From NCBI GenBank assembly GCA_018242205.1, contig JAFECJ010000014.1:1-64000 (forward strand): a stretch of DNA of 64,000 nucleotides. The letters run 5' to 3'. The first letter of the stretch is position 1, and every line of letters begins with the position of its first letter. Both the position numbers and the translations under genes were made by a program. This document shows positions 18,129 through 27,891 of the stretch, piece by piece. This DNA comes from Pseudomonadota bacterium. GTDB taxonomy: Bacteria; Pseudomonadota; Alphaproteobacteria; Rhizobiales; Xanthobacteraceae. The notes under the pieces were generated by a model. The model did no database searches, had not been told where the DNA came from, and saw only the letters and a program-made list of their open reading frames with translations.

Positions 18129-19247
18129 ATGTCCTTCAACACCTTCGGCCATCTGTTCCGGTTCACAAGCTTCGGCGAAAGCCACGGGGCGGCGATCGGC
18201 TGCGTGGTCGATGGCTGCCCGCCGCGGCTGCCGATCACGGCGGAAGAGATCCAGGCCTTCCTCGACAAGCGCCGCCCCGGCCAATCGCGTTTCACGACGC
18301 AGCGGCAGGAGCCGGACGCGGTGAAGATCCTGTCCGGCGTCTTCACCGACGAGGCGACCGGGCAGCAGGTCACGACCGGCACGCCGGTCATGCTCATGAT
18401 CGAGAACGTCGATCAGCGCTCCAAGGACTATTCCGAGATCAAGGACAAGTACCGGCCCGGTCACGCCGGCTTCACCTATGACGTGAAGTACGGCATCAAC
18501 GATTATCGCGGCGGCGGCCGCTCGTCGGCGCGCGAGACCGCGGCCCGCGTTGCCGCCGGCGCCATTGCCCGCAAGGTGGTGCCCGGCCTGTCGGTGCGCG
18601 GCGCGCTGGTGCAGATGGGTCCGCACAAGATCGACCGTTCGCGCTGGGATTGGGCCGAGGTCGATAACAACCCGTTCTTCTGCCCCGATCCGGTGCAGGC
18701 GAAATTCTACGAGGAATATCTCGACGGCGTACGCAAGTCGGGCTCGTCGATCGGCGCGGTGATCGAGATCGTCGCCGAAGGCGTGCCGGCCGGGTTAGGG
18801 GCGCCGATCTACGCCAAGCTCGACGGCGACATCGCCGGGGCGCTGATGGGCATCAACGCCGTCAAGGGCGTCGAGATCGGCGATGGCTTTGCCGCCGCCG
18901 AATTGTCCGGTGAGGACAATGCCGACGAAATGCGCATGGGCAATGACGGCAAGCCGCTGTTCCTGTCCAACCACGCCGGCGGCATCCTTGGCGGCATCGC
19001 GACGGGGCAGGCGATCGTCGCCCGCTTCGCGGTCAAGCCGACCTCGTCGATCCTGACGCCGCGCAAGACCGTGGACCGCTACGGCAACAACACCGAGCTG
19101 TTCACCAAGGGCCGCCACGACCCCTGCGTCGGCATTCGCGCGGTGCCGATCGGCGAAGCCATGGTGGCGTGCGTGATCGCCGATCACTATCTGATGCATC
19201 GCGGACAGGTCGGCGAGGGCAAGCCCTGGCCGTTTGAGAAGAAGTAG
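18129..19247 (+). CDS. aroC: Chorismate synthase
   Basis: 372 residues. It converts 5-enolpyruvylshikimate 3-phosphate to chorismate with reduced FMN, the last common step of aromatic amino-acid synthesis. Signature blocks are FGESHG (residue 14), [14 protein letters not shown], the [12 protein letters not shown] motif and [13 protein letters not shown] near the end. Length and motifs are normal. It precedes ribB on the same strand by 59 bp. Confidence 0.97.
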   Translation: MSFNTFGHLFRFTSFGESHGAAIGCVVDGCPPRLPITAEEIQAFLDKRRPGQSRFTTQRQEPDAVKILSGVFTDEATGQQVTTGTPVMLMIENVDQRSKDYSEIKDKYRPGHAGFTYDVKYGINDYRGGGRSSARETAARVAAGAIARKVVPGLSVRGALVQMGPHKIDRSRWDWAEVDNNPFFCPDPVQAKFYEEYLDGVRKSGSSIGAVIEIVAEGVPAGLGAPIYAKLDGDIAGALMGINAVKGVEIGDGFAAAELSGEDNADEMRMGNDGKPLFLSNHAGGILGGIATGQAIVARFAVKPTSSILTPRKTVDRYGNNTELFTKGRHDPCVGIRAVPIGEAMVACVIADHYLMHRGQVGEGKPWPFEKK

Positions 19248-19260
19248 GAGCGCTTTCTTT

Positions 19261-19283
19261 CCCTCTCCCCTTGTGGGAGAGGG
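19261..19283. repeat. 23-bp palindromic repeat (solo copy)
   Basis: A GC-rich inverted repeat, CCCTCTCCC-CTTGT-GGGAGAGGG, located in the aroC-ribB gap. The same 23 bp occurs as both ends of the 174-bp element at 30469-30642. It can form a hairpin but has no T-run, so it is a dispersed repeat rather than a terminator. Confidence 0.8.
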
Positions 19284-19306
19284 TTAAGAAGAAGTTGGAG
19301 TAGTCG

Positions 19307-20398
19307 TTGTCAAACACCCACAGCAAAGTCGAAGCGGCGATCAAGGCGTTCGCCAAAGGCGAGATCGTGGTCGTCACCGACGACGACGACCGCGAGAACG
19401 AGGGCGATCTGTTCGTCGCGGCCTCGCTCTGTACGCCGGAGAAGATGGCCTTCATCATCCGCCACACCTCGGGCATCGTTTGCGCCACCATCACCGCCGC
19501 CGACGCGCGCCGCCTGCATCTCGATCCGATGGTGGCCAAGAACGACGCGCCGCTCGGCACCGCCTTCACCGTCACCGTCGACGTCAAGCACGGCCTGACC
19601 ACCGGCATCTCGGCGGAAGAGCGCACCAACACCGTGCGCGCGCTCGCCAACGACAATATGGGCGCGGCCGATTTCGCGCGGCCCGGTCACGTGTTCCCGC
19701 TGATCGCGCGCGAAGGCGGCGTGCTGATGCGCACCGGCCATACCGAGGCCTGCATCGATCTGTGCAAGGCGGCCGGGCTGCCGCCGGTCGGCGTGCTGTC
19801 GGAACTGATGAACGACGACGGCACGGTGATGCGCGGGCCGCAGGTCGCGGCCTTCGCCGCGCAGCACAAGCTGCCGCATATTTCGGTCGCCGACCTCATC
19901 GCCTACCGCCAGGCGCGCGAGAAGCTGGTGACGCGCGTTGGCGACTTCACGCTCACGTCCGACATCGGCGTGCTGCAGGGCTATGCCTATGTCACGCCGT
20001 TCGACCGAGTCCACCACATGGCCTTCGTTTATGGCGACATCGGCGACGGCAAGGACGTGCCGGCGCGTCTGCACCGCGCCGACGTCATCGGCGACGTGTT
20101 CGGCGGCGCCAAAACGATCAGCGCCGCGCTCAAGGTATTCAAGAGCGCCGGTCGGGGCGTCATCGTCTATCTGCGCGACGGCACCGCCGGCGTGCCGGTG
20201 ACCGAAATCCCGCACGACGGCGCGACGGAAACCGATGCCGCACGCTCGCAGCAGTGGCGCGACGTCGGTCTGGGTGCGCAGATCCTCAAAGACCTCGGCA
20301 TTTCCTCGATCCGGCTGGTGTCGTCGAGCCACCGGACCTATGTCGGCCTTGGCGGCTTCGGCATCGAGATCGCCGGAACCGAAGTCCTCGAAAGCTAG
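19307..20398 (+). CDS. ribB: 3,4-dihydroxy-2-butanone 4-phosphate synthase with degenerate GTP cyclohydrolase II half
   Basis: 363 residues. The N-terminal 210 residues form the RibB domain, which makes the four-carbon precursor of riboflavin: VTDDDDRENEGDL, RTGHTEA and the FARPGHVFPL segment are intact. The C-terminal half has the RibA fold (FDRVHHMAFVYGD, GRGVIVYLRDG) but lacks the zinc cysteines; the place of the CDCG motif reads ARLHRADVIGDVFGG. GTP cyclohydrolase activity is therefore unlikely, as in many alphaproteobacteria. The start is TTG at 19307, behind a GTTGGAG ribosome site. Confidence 0.93.
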   Translation: MSNTHSKVEAAIKAFAKGEIVVVTDDDDRENEGDLFVAASLCTPEKMAFIIRHTSGIVCATITAADARRLHLDPMVAKNDAPLGTAFTVTVDVKHGLTTGISAEERTNTVRALANDNMGAADFARPGHVFPLIAREGGVLMRTGHTEACIDLCKAAGLPPVGVLSELMNDDGTVMRGPQVAAFAAQHKLPHISVADLIAYRQAREKLVTRVGDFTLTSDIGVLQGYAYVTPFDRVHHMAFVYGDIGDGKDVPARLHRADVIGDVFGGAKTISAALKVFKSAGRGVIVYLRDGTAGVPVTEIPHDGATETDAARSQQWRDVGLGAQILKDLGISSIRLVSSSHRTYVGLGGFGIEIAGTEVLES

Positions 20399-20494
20399 GT
20401 TCGGAGAACTGAGGGAGGTATGCGCGGACGGGCTTTTTTCCGCCCGCGTACCGTGCCAGCATGATGTCCCTGTGCATTGACGCAGGAGGGCGGC

Positions 20495-21340
20495 ATGAGG
20501 CGGTCTCGTCTTTATGGTGCTGTGGCGGGCACCTTATGTCTCGCCTCCATCGCCGCGCTGGCCGCGCCGCACGCCCGCTTCGCCGACACCAGCCCTGGCG
20601 CCGTTCCGGTCGATGTCGAACTCGTGCTCGCGGTCGATGTGTCCTATTCGATGGACCCGGACGAACAGGCCTTGCAACGCGAAGGCTATGCCCAGGCGTT
20701 GACATCGCGTGACTTCCTCACCGCCTTGCGCGAAGGCGCGCATGGCAAGATCGCCATCACGTATATCGAGTGGGCCGGCGCCGGCGACCAGAAGATCGTC
20801 ATGCCGTGGCGGCTGATCGACGGGCCGGAAGCGGCCGACGCGGTCGCTGCCGAAATCTCCCGGGCGCCGTATCGCCGCGCCTCACGGACGTCGATCTCCG
20901 GCGGTTTGAAATTCGCCAGCACGCTGTTCGACCATAGCGGCTATCGCGGTGTGCGTCGCGTCATCGATGTCTCCGGCGACGGCGCTAATAATTCCGGCGA
21001 CTTCGTCGCGCCGACGCGCGACGAAGTGATCAGGGCCGGCATCACCATCAACGGCCTGCCGCTCATGCTCAAGCGCTCGCGCGTGAGCATGATGGATATC
21101 GACAATCTCGACGTCTATTACGAGGACTGCGTGATCGGCGGCCCCGGTGCTTTCGTCATCCCGATCCGGGAGCGCACGCAGTTCATCGAGGCGACGCGCA
21201 CCAAGCTCATCCTCGAAGTGGCCAGCCGCCAGCCTGAAGCCAAGGTGGTGCCGGCGAGCGCCGACAAGCCGCGCATCTCCTGCACCATCGGCGAGAAGAT
21301 GTGGCAGGACCGCTGGGGCGGCAGCATGGATTTCAGGTAG
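20495..21340 (+). CDS. DUF1194 protein, exported von Willebrand A-like
   Basis: About 281 residues. A signal peptide (basic MRRSRLYG, then hydrophobic GTLCLASIAALAA) predicts export. The mature part begins with VDVELVLAVDVSYSMDPDE, where DVSYS is the metal-ion adhesion site of a vWA fold, followed by ISGGLKFA and VIDVSGDGANNSG, matching the DUF1194 family. Such proteins probably bind a divalent metal and a protein partner in the periplasm. ATG 20495 is chosen over a TTG 18 bp upstream because AGGAGG lies just before it. Confidence 0.85.
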   Translation: MRRSRLYGAVAGTLCLASIAALAAPHARFADTSPGAVPVDVELVLAVDVSYSMDPDEQALQREGYAQALTSRDFLTALREGAHGKIAITYIEWAGAGDQKIVMPWRLIDGPEAADAVAAEISRAPYRRASRTSISGGLKFASTLFDHSGYRGVRRVIDVSGDGANNSGDFVAPTRDEVIRAGITINGLPLMLKRSRVSMMDIDNLDVYYEDCVIGGPGAFVIPIRERTQFIEATRTKLILEVASRQPEAKVVPASADKPRISCTIGEKMWQDRWGGSMDFR

Positions 21341-21343
21341 ATT

Positions 21344-21438
21344 GTCATCCCCGCGAAAGCGGGGATCCAGTATTCTCCGTTCGAATTTTGAAACGCGGCG
21401 TGGCGGATACTGGATCATCCGCCTTCGCGGATGATGAC
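21344..21438. repeat. Palindromic intergenic repeat, GTCATCC type (95 bp)
   Basis: Outer arms run GTCATCCCCGCGAAAGCGGG on the left and end in CGCGGATGATGAC on the right, with inner TCCAGTA/TACTGGA arms. The whole can fold into one long stem with small sub-hairpins. The same family appears at 31531-31600. It sits between convergent genes and may also stop transcription. Confidence 0.75.
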
Positions 21439-21458
21439 GTCGTGTTTTGCGGCATCGG

Positions 21459-22697
21459 CTACCGCTCGAACTTTGCCACCATCTCGACGTGATACGAGTA
21501 GCGGAACTGGTCGACCGGCGTCACGCTCGTGAGCTTGTAGCCGCCGTCGATGAGAGTGCGGGCGTCGCGGGCGAAGCTCGAGACGTCGCAGGATACGGCG
21601 ACGACCAGCGGCACCTTGCTGGCGGCAAGCTCCAGGGCCTGGCGCTCGGCGCCCTGGCGCGGCGGATCGAACACCACGGCATCGAAGGCCTTTAATTCCA
21701 TCGCCACCATTGGATTGCGAAACAGGTCGCGCGTTCTCGCTTCGATCGGCTTCAGGCCCGGGGCCGAGCGGATGCCGCGCTCCAGCGATTTGACGGCGCT
21801 GGCTTCACCATCGACCGCGGTGACGCGCGCGGTCTCGGCCAGCCTCAAGGCGAACGTGCCGATGCCGCTGAACAGATCGGCGACCCGTTTCGCCTTGCCG
21901 ATATGGCCGAGAACCAGCCGCGCCAACGTCGCTTCGCCCTCGGTGGTCGCCTGCAGGAAGGCGCCGGGCGGCAGCGGCACGTCGGCGCGGCCGATCTTCA
22001 AGGTCGGTTCGGTGCGTTGCAGCGCCAGTTCGCCGTGGCGCGTGATGCGGGCAAGGCCGTGCTTGTCGGCAAGCCGCGCCAGTTCGGTGAGGCGCGCCGA
22101 CGGCAGCGGCCCCGAGCCGCGGGCATCGACATCGAGACCGCGGTCGCTGGCGGTGAAATGAATATCGAGCGGCTTGCCGGTGGTCTTGAGCGTTTCCGCG
22201 ATCGCCCAGGCGGCGGGGATGCAGCCTTTAAGTCCTGGCGCCAGGATCGGGCATTCGTCGATGGCGACGATGTGATGCGCGCGCGGCGCGGCGAAACCAA
22301 CCTGCAGCAGATTGGCGCCGGGGCGCCGCGCATGCAGCACGGCGCGGCGGCGGCCCTGGCCGTGGGCGTCGATGACTGGATCGACCGGCGCCGTGATGCC
22401 GGCAAAGCCGAGCGCTTCGACCACCAGCGACTGCTTCCACGCAAGATAGTCGGCGAAGGTCCAGTGCTGCACGGCGCAGCCGCCGCAGACGCCGAAATGC
22501 TTGCACACCGGCGCGATGCGCGCGGGGCTGGGCGTGTCGACGTGCAGGAGATTGCGGCGGTCGGGATGACCGGCGACCGGCTCCGTCGTCACCGTCTCAC
22601 CCGGCAAGGTGTAGGGCACATAGACGGCGCCGGCCGGCGTGTTGGCGATGCCGTCGCCGCGATGGCCCATGCGGGCGATGGTGAGCTGCTCGGTCAT
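21459..22697 (-). CDS. TrmA/RumA-type class I SAM-dependent RNA methyltransferase
   Basis: 412 residues. An N-terminal TRAM-like domain precedes the iron-sulfur motif [10 protein letters not shown] (near residue 65), with a fourth Cys in ECPILAPG. The catalytic domain has the SAM motif [11 protein letters not shown], the FDPPRQGAE motif and the nucleophilic cysteine in [13 protein letters not shown]. Family members make 5-methyluridine in 23S rRNA or tRNA; which site is modified here cannot be read from sequence alone. It lies 43 bp after the MATE gene on the same strand. Confidence 0.9.
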   Translation of the reverse strand: MTEQLTIARMGHRGDGIANTPAGAVYVPYTLPGETVTTEPVAGHPDRRNLLHVDTPSPARIAPVCKHFGVCGGCAVQHWTFADYLAWKQSLVVEALGFAGITAPVDPVIDAHGQGRRRAVLHARRPGANLLQVGFAAPRAHHIVAIDECPILAPGLKGCIPAAWAIAETLKTTGKPLDIHFTASDRGLDVDARGSGPLPSARLTELARLADKHGLARITRHGELALQRTEPTLKIGRADVPLPPGAFLQATTEGEATLARLVLGHIGKAKRVADLFSGIGTFALRLAETARVTAVDGEASAVKSLERGIRSAPGLKPIEARTRDLFRNPMVAMELKAFDAVVFDPPRQGAERQALELAASKVPLVVAVSCDVSSFARDARTLIDGGYKLTSVTPVDQFRYSYHVEMVAKFER

Positions 22698-22740
22698 GGA
22701 GAGGACTTAGCTTGCTTGTCCCTCCGCTGAAAGAGGCAGG

Positions 22741-24168
22741 TCAACTGTGGGCGTGGCCCGGCAGAGCCGGCATGTAGCCGCGCCGGGTCAGGGCGTTGAA
22801 ACGCCAGACCAGCAGCAGTGCGTAGAGGCCGAGGCCGACGGTGAAACCGATCCAGATACCGACGGCTTCCAGTCCGACCGTGAAGGCCAGCCCGTAAGAC
22901 GTGCCGAATCCGACGCCCCAGAAGCTCAAGCCCGCGAACAGCAGCGGCACCCGCGTATCATCGAGTCCGCGCAGCGCGCCGGCCGCGATGGTCTGCACGC
23001 CGTCGGCGATGAAGAAGGTCGAGCCGGCGGCGAGCAAGGTTGCCGCCAGCGCCAGCGTGGCGCCGGCATCGGCGCTCTCGGCATCGAGGAAGGCGAGCGG
23101 GAGGACGTGGCGGGTTGCCAGAATGAGAACGACCATCGTCGCCATGAAGGCGGCGCCAAGCGCGATCGCCGAGAAACCGGCGCGCCGCGTGCCGAGCGGA
23201 TCGCGCCGGCCGACGGCATGACCGACGCGCACGGTCGCCGCCATCGAAATGCCGAACGGCGCCATGAACAGGATGGAGGCGACCTGCAGGGCGATCTGAT
23301 GCGCGGCCAGCGCCGTGGTGCCGATCCAGCCCATCAGGATCGCGGCGATGGCGAACAGCCCGTATTCGAGCAGGAACGCGCCGGCAATCGGCAGGCCGAT
23401 GCCGAACAGCTTGGCGGTCAGCGCCCAGTCCATGCGCCAGAAATAGCCGAGCACCCGATATTTGCGGAACGGCCGCTGCGTGTAGCAGATCCAAAGGCTC
23501 GCCGCGCACATGCCGAGATTGACGACGGTCGTTGCGATACCAGCGCCGACCATGCCGAGCTGCGGCATGCCGAATTCGCCGAAGATCAGCATGTAGGCGA
23601 GCAGCAGGTTGACGGGGATCGCGGCGAGCATGATCCACAAGGCCGGCTCGGGGCGGTTGACCGCGCCCATGAAGCCGCGAATGGCGATGAACCACCAGCC
23701 CGGCACCAGACACCAACTCAGGCCCATCAGATATTGTCCGGCGAGCCTTGCTGCGTGTTCGTCCTGGCCCAGCGTGCGCAGCAGGTTTTCGCCGCCGAAC
23801 ATCGCCGCGGTCAAAGGCGCGCCGATCATGACGGCGGCCCACAGCCCGACGCGCAAGCTCCGGCGCACCATGCGCGGCTCGCGCGCGCCGAAGGCTTGCG
23901 CCGCAAGAGGCGACACCGCCGACATCAGGCCCATGCCGAGTACGAAGCTGGCGAACAGGATGATATGCGCCAGCGCGGCGCCGGCGATGGCAATATCGCC
24001 GAGCCGGCCGATCAGCATCAGATCGGTCGTCATCATCGTGATCTGACCGAGCTGCGTAAGCGCGATCGGCAGCGCGAGCTTTACCGTGGCGCGCAATTCA
24101 TGCCGCCAAAGCGAAACGCCCGCCGGCGCCTCGAGCCCGGCGGCATAGTCTGTCGGTTCTGCCGTCAT
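22741..24168 (-). CDS. MATE-family multidrug efflux transporter
   Basis: 475 residues with about 12 hydrophobic segments in two homologous halves. MatE features include LPIALTQLGQITMMTTDLML at the N-terminus and MAAIPVNLLLAYMLIFGEFG in the middle. These proteins export cationic drugs or metabolites in exchange for Na+ or H+. The start, MTAEPTDYAAGLEAPAG, gives a short cytoplasmic tail. Substrates are unknown; the NorM branch is likely from length. Confidence 0.92.
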   Translation of the reverse strand: MTAEPTDYAAGLEAPAGVSLWRHELRATVKLALPIALTQLGQITMMTTDLMLIGRLGDIAIAGAALAHIILFASFVLGMGLMSAVSPLAAQAFGAREPRMVRRSLRVGLWAAVMIGAPLTAAMFGGENLLRTLGQDEHAARLAGQYLMGLSWCLVPGWWFIAIRGFMGAVNRPEPALWIMLAAIPVNLLLAYMLIFGEFGMPQLGMVGAGIATTVVNLGMCAASLWICYTQRPFRKYRVLGYFWRMDWALTAKLFGIGLPIAGAFLLEYGLFAIAAILMGWIGTTALAAHQIALQVASILFMAPFGISMAATVRVGHAVGRRDPLGTRRAGFSAIALGAAFMATMVVLILATRHVLPLAFLDAESADAGATLALAATLLAAGSTFFIADGVQTIAAGALRGLDDTRVPLLFAGLSFWGVGFGTSYGLAFTVGLEAVGIWIGFTVGLGLYALLLVWRFNALTRRGYMPALPGHAHS

Positions 24169-24297
24169 GGCGCGGGACTATCGTGAACGATGTGGCGCAA
24201 GAAAGGCCACGCATTGCCGCAGGCGTGGTTTCGTCTTGCCGCGTGGCGGAGCGGCCACAGAACGATGAGTGAAAGCGATTGGAGGCATCGCCGCCGG

Positions 24298-25035
24298 TTA
24301 TGAAACGTCGGCGCCGATCAAATATTCGAGATTGCCGTCGCCGCCTTCGATCGGCGAGGGGATGACGCCAATCACATCGCCGCCAAGGGATTTGACGAGC
24401 TCGGCGATGTCGTCACACACCGCCTGTCGGACGGCTTCGTCACGCACGATGCCTTTCTTGAGCTGCGCACGGCCGGCCTCGAACTGCGGCTTGATCAGGG
24501 CGATGAGTTGTGCCGGTCGCGCCGCGAGTGCCAGCGCCGCCGGCAGTACCTGCCTGAGCGAGATGAAGCTGACGTCGCAGACGACGAGGTCGGGCTTCGG
24601 ATCGAGCGTGGCCGCGTCGAGCTTGCGGATATCGGTTTGCTCCAGCGAGACGATGCGCGGATCGGCGCGCAGGCTTTGGTGCAATTGCGCGGTGCCGACA
24701 TCGACGGCGGTGACGCGTGATGCGCCGCGCTCGATCAGAACCTGCGTGAAGCCGCCGGTCGAGGCGCCGATGTCGAGACAAATGCGTCCGCGCGGATCGA
24801 ATTTGAAATGATCGAGCGCGGCGACCAGTTTGAGCGCGCCGCGCGACACGTAAGGATGCGCCGGGGTGGCTTCGATCGCCGCGTCGACGGCGACTTCATC
24901 GGACGGTTTGGCAATCGGCTTGCCGTTGGCCTTGACCAGTCCCGCTTCGATGGCCGCCTGCGCCTTGGCGCGGCTGTCGAACAGCCCGCGCTCGACGAGC
25001 AGGCGATCGATGCGGATGCGGGAAGGGGTGGTCAT
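24298..25035 (-). CDS. tlyA: TlyA-family rRNA 2'-O-methyltransferase / hemolysin-like
   Basis: 245 residues. An S4 RNA-binding domain (residues 3-60, RIDRLLVERGLFDSRAKAQA) is joined to an FtsJ-type methyltransferase domain (CLDIGASTGGFTQVL at about 85, VVCDVSFISL). TlyA enzymes 2'-O-methylate 16S/23S rRNA. The ATG at 25035 is selected because the S4 domain starts directly after it; the frame stays open upstream into a palindromic repeat. It follows dxs in a conserved rhizobial order, here separated by the GIY-YIG cassette. Confidence 0.93.
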   Translation of the reverse strand: MTTPSRIRIDRLLVERGLFDSRAKAQAAIEAGLVKANGKPIAKPSDEVAVDAAIEATPAHPYVSRGALKLVAALDHFKFDPRGRICLDIGASTGGFTQVLIERGASRVTAVDVGTAQLHQSLRADPRIVSLEQTDIRKLDAATLDPKPDLVVCDVSFISLRQVLPAALALAARPAQLIALIKPQFEAGRAQLKKGIVRDEAVRQAVCDDIAELVKSLGGDVIGVIPSPIEGGDGNLEYLIGADVS

Positions 25036-25049
25036 TCTCAGTGTCCTTT

Positions 25050-25094
25050 TCCCGGGCGCGGTGCATCGCGCAGCGATGCGCCGCTGACCCGGGA
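25050..25094. repeat. Palindromic repeat, left flank of GIY-YIG gene
   Basis: A 45-bp imperfect palindrome starting TCCCGGGCGCGGTGCATCGC and closing with GCGATG...ACCCGGGA. It matches the reverse complement of 25447-25493 closely in its arms, so the two copies lie in opposite orientation around the small nuclease gene. Confidence 0.75.
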
Positions 25095-25115
25095 TCGTTC
25101 CAGGCTTGGTGGGGC

Positions 25116-25409
25116 CTACATCATCAATTGATCGGAAAGGTCCAGCCAATCGGGATTTAGCTTTTCAATCATTTCAAATTTCCAAGCCCTCGCCCAACGC
25201 TTTACCGAACGCTCGCGCGCCCGGGCTTCGAGAATGGATGCGTATTCCTCGAAATAAACCAGCCGCGTCACGCCATATTTTTCGGTAAAGCCGCGAGCAT
25301 GCATTCCTTTATGCTCGGCAATGCGGCGAATGAGGTCGCTCGTTGCGCCAACGTACAAGACCCCCTTGGACCGGTTGGTCAGGATATAGACGAATGCGCT
25401 GCGCGACAT
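25116..25409 (-). CDS. GIY-YIG nuclease family protein (UPF0213-like)
   Basis: 97 residues, the usual size of the stand-alone GIY-YIG family. The fold signature is seen as VYILTNRSKGVLYVGATSD (a VYI...YVG version of GIY-YIG), with Arg in LIRRIAEHK and a conserved Glu (FEEYASILEA), so the catalytic residues are in place. The C-terminus has the typical REr..K.W.r..K..lIe.lNP.W pattern. Cellular role is unknown. It lies between tlyA and dxs, flanked by related palindromes at 25050 and 25447, which suggests it came in as a unit. Confidence 0.88.
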   Translation of the reverse strand: MSRSAFVYILTNRSKGVLYVGATSDLIRRIAEHKGMHARGFTEKYGVTRLVYFEEYASILEARARERSVKRWARAWKFEMIEKLNPDWLDLSDQLMM

Positions 25410-25446
25410 CGGCGAAGCCGTTGAAGCTGATGCTCAGTGCGTAACG

Positions 25447-25493
25447 GTCCCGGGTTTGCAGGTCATCGCCTTGCGATGCCCTGCGCCCGGGAC
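25447..25493. repeat. Palindromic repeat, right flank of GIY-YIG gene
   Basis: A 47-bp imperfect palindrome, GTCCCGGGTTTGCAGGTCATCGC followed by its near-complement, related in inverted orientation to 25050-25094. It sits 10 bp from the dxs stop codon. Confidence 0.75.
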
Positions 25494-25502
25494 AAGCGTA
25501 GT

Positions 25503-27425
25503 CTAAGCCAGCTTCACCGTCTCGGCGGCGACGTCCTTGCCGAGCGCTTCGAACACCTTGCGGACAATGCCCTTGGCGTCGAGACCGGCGGCCGCATACA
25601 TCGCCGTCGGCGTGTCGTGATCGATGAAGACGTCGGGCAGCACCATGGCGCGGAATTTGAGGCCGGTGTCGAACACGCCATGCTCGGCCAAAGCCTGCAT
25701 GACGAAGGAGCCGAAGCCGCCGACCGAGCCTTCCTCGATCGTCACCAGCACCTCGTGGTCGCGCGCCAGTTTGAGCACCAGGTCGATGTCGAGCGGCTTG
25801 GCGAAGCGCGCGTCGGCCACCGTCGTCGACAGCCCATGGGCGCCGAGTTCGTCGGCCGCCTTCAGCGCTTCGGTCAACCGGGTACCGTAAGAGAGCAGGG
25901 CGACCTTGTGGCCCTCGCGCAGCACGCGGCCCTTGCCGATTTCGAGCGGCGTGCCTTCGGCCGGGATCGCAACGCCGGTGCCTTCGCCGCGCGGATAACG
26001 CACGGCGGACGGGCGATCGTCGATCGCCGCGCAGGTCGCGACCATGTTGGTCAGTTCGGCTTCGTCGGCCGCGGCCATCAGCACGAAATTCGGCAGGCAG
26101 CCGAGATAGGCGGTGTCGAACGAGCCGGCGTGCGTCGGGCCGTCGGCACCGACCAGCCCTGCGCGATCGATGGCGAAACGCACCGGCAGGCTCTGGATGG
26201 CGACGTCGTGCACCACCTGGTCGTAGCCGCGCTGCAGGAAGGTCGAATAGATGGCGCAGAACGGCTTGAAGCCCTCGGTGGCGAGGCCGGCGGCGAACGT
26301 CACGGCATGCTGCTCGGCAATGCCGACATCGAAGCAGCGGTTGGGAAATTCCTTCTCGAACAGATCGAGCCCCGTGCCCGACGGCATCGCCGCGGTGATG
26401 GCGAGGATGCGGTCGTCCTTCTTCGCTTCCTTGATCAGCGCGTCGGCGAACACTCGGGTGTATTGCGGCGCGCCGCCCTTGGATTTGGCCTGCGCACCGG
26501 TGGCGACGTCGAATTTGACGACGCCATGGTATTTGTCGGCCGACGTCTCGGCCGGGGCATAGCCCTTGCCCTTCTGCGTCACGACGTGGACGAGGATCGG
26601 GCCGATCTCGGCGTCGCGCACGTTGCGCAGGATCGGCAACAGATGATCGAGATTGTGGCCGTCGATCGGGCCGCAATAATAGAAGCCGAGTTCTTCGAAC
26701 AAGGTGCCGCCGGTGACATAGCCGCGCGCATGCTCGACCGCGCGGGTGATGGCGCGGTCCCAGCTCTTCGGCAGATGCTTGGTGAGTTGCTTGCCGACGT
26801 CGCGCAGCTTCAAATAAGTCGCGCCGGAGCCGAGACGGGCGAGATAGGCCGACATGGCGCCGACCGGCGGCGCGATCGACATGTCGTTGTCGTTGAGAAT
26901 GACGATCAGGCGCTCGTTGCGCGCGCCGGCATTGTTCATGGCTTCGTAGGCCATGCCCGCCGACATGGCGCCGTCGCCGATCACGCAGATGACGTTGTTC
27001 TTGTCGCCCTTGAGGTCGCGCGCCACAGCCATGCCGAGGCCGGCGGAGATCGAGGTCGAGGAATGCGCGGCGCCGAACGGGTCGTATTCGCTCTCGGCGC
27101 GCTTGGTGAAGCCGGACAGGCCGCCGCCCTGACGCAGCGTGCGGATGCGGTCGCGCCGGCCGGTGAGAATCTTGTGCGGATAGGCCTGGTGGCCGACGTC
27201 CCAGATCAGGCGGTCGGCCGGAGTGTCGAACACGGCGTGGATGGCGACCGTGAGTTCGACAACGCCGAGTCCGGCGCCGAGGTGGCCGCCGGTCTTGGCC
27301 ACCGCGTCGATGGTGTCCGTGCGCAGCTCATTCGCGAGCTGCTTGAGCTGCTCGGCCGAAAAATTCCGCAGGTCGGCCGGAACGTGGACACGATCGAGCA
27401 GCGGGGTCTTCGAAAGCTCGGACAA
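25503..27425 (-). CDS. dxs: 1-deoxy-D-xylulose-5-phosphate synthase
   Basis: 640 residues. It condenses pyruvate and glyceraldehyde 3-phosphate with thiamine diphosphate, the first step of the non-mevalonate isoprenoid pathway. The N-terminal [15 protein letters not shown], the thiamine motif ([13 protein letters not shown] ... LNDNDMSI), the [15 protein letters not shown] transketolase block and the C-terminal domain are complete. The start is TTG at 27425: a GGAG ribosome site precedes it and homology (SKTPLLDRV) begins there. It follows xseB on the same strand. Confidence 0.96.
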   Translation of the reverse strand: MSELSKTPLLDRVHVPADLRNFSAEQLKQLANELRTDTIDAVAKTGGHLGAGLGVVELTVAIHAVFDTPADRLIWDVGHQAYPHKILTGRRDRIRTLRQGGGLSGFTKRAESEYDPFGAAHSSTSISAGLGMAVARDLKGDKNNVICVIGDGAMSAGMAYEAMNNAGARNERLIVILNDNDMSIAPPVGAMSAYLARLGSGATYLKLRDVGKQLTKHLPKSWDRAITRAVEHARGYVTGGTLFEELGFYYCGPIDGHNLDHLLPILRNVRDAEIGPILVHVVTQKGKGYAPAETSADKYHGVVKFDVATGAQAKSKGGAPQYTRVFADALIKEAKKDDRILAITAAMPSGTGLDLFEKEFPNRCFDVGIAEQHAVTFAAGLATEGFKPFCAIYSTFLQRGYDQVVHDVAIQSLPVRFAIDRAGLVGADGPTHAGSFDTAYLGCLPNFVLMAAADEAELTNMVATCAAIDDRPSAVRYPRGEGTGVAIPAEGTPLEIGKGRVLREGHKVALLSYGTRLTEALKAADELGAHGLSTTVADARFAKPLDIDLVLKLARDHEVLVTIEEGSVGGFGSFVMQALAEHGVFDTGLKFRAMVLPDVFIDHDTPTAMYAAAGLDAKGIVRKVFEALGKDVAAETVKLA

Positions 27426-27563
27426 TAGGAACTCCGGTCGTCGCGAATAGCGTCGTTCGGGCCCGGAACGGCGGTCCGGGGCCCGGTTTTGATGGCTTAC
27501 ACCAGTTTGGCCGCAGGGGGCAATTCGCCGCGGCAAAGCGGCGGAATCGCGGCCGCAGCAGGT

Positions 27564-27815
27564 CTAATCGACGTCCAGCGGCGTGGTTCCGGCCGGTTTT
27601 CCGGAGGCGTCGAGGGTGATCTTTTCGACCCGCGCTTCGGCCTGGCGCAACAGCTCCTCGCAGCGGGCTTTCAGCCCTTCGCCGCGCTCGTAAATCGCGA
27701 CCGATTCCTCGAGCGGCACCTTGCCTTCTTCCAGCCGCTTGACGATCGATTCCAGTTCCTCGATGGCGCGTTCGAAGGTCAGCTTCTTGAGGTCGGTGTT
27801 GGAGGCTTCGGCCAT
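27564..27815 (-). CDS. xseB: Exodeoxyribonuclease VII small subunit
   Basis: 83 residues, a normal length. The family pattern is clear: FERAIEELESIVKRLEEGKV, LEESVAIYERG and LLRQAEARVEKI, forming a helical hairpin that packs on the large subunit XseA. The complex degrades single-stranded DNA into oligonucleotides. It is 138 bp upstream of dxs on the same strand, a conserved pairing. Confidence 0.95.
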   Translation of the reverse strand: MAEASNTDLKKLTFERAIEELESIVKRLEEGKVPLEESVAIYERGEGLKARCEELLRQAEARVEKITLDASGKPAGTTPLDVD

Positions 27816-27891
27816 AATTCTCGGTATCCCGGTTCGCCCGCTATTCTAAGGGCCGGGGCGCGCCGAAGATAGGCCGGGCGCCGCCGGTTAT

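Noticed and set aside
20420..20455. Possible terminator after ribB (GCGGACGGG ... CCGCCCGC)
   Set aside because: The stem has a mismatch and the T-run is in the loop rather than after the stem, so it does not fit a rho-independent terminator.
22747..24186. 479-codon plus-strand frame opposite the MATE gene
   Set aside because: Its Arg/His/Gln-rich composition is typical of an antisense shadow; the other strand encodes a normal membrane protein.
25437..27428. 663-codon plus-strand frame opposite dxs
   Set aside because: High GC keeps the antisense frame open; the minus strand encodes full-length Dxs with all motifs.
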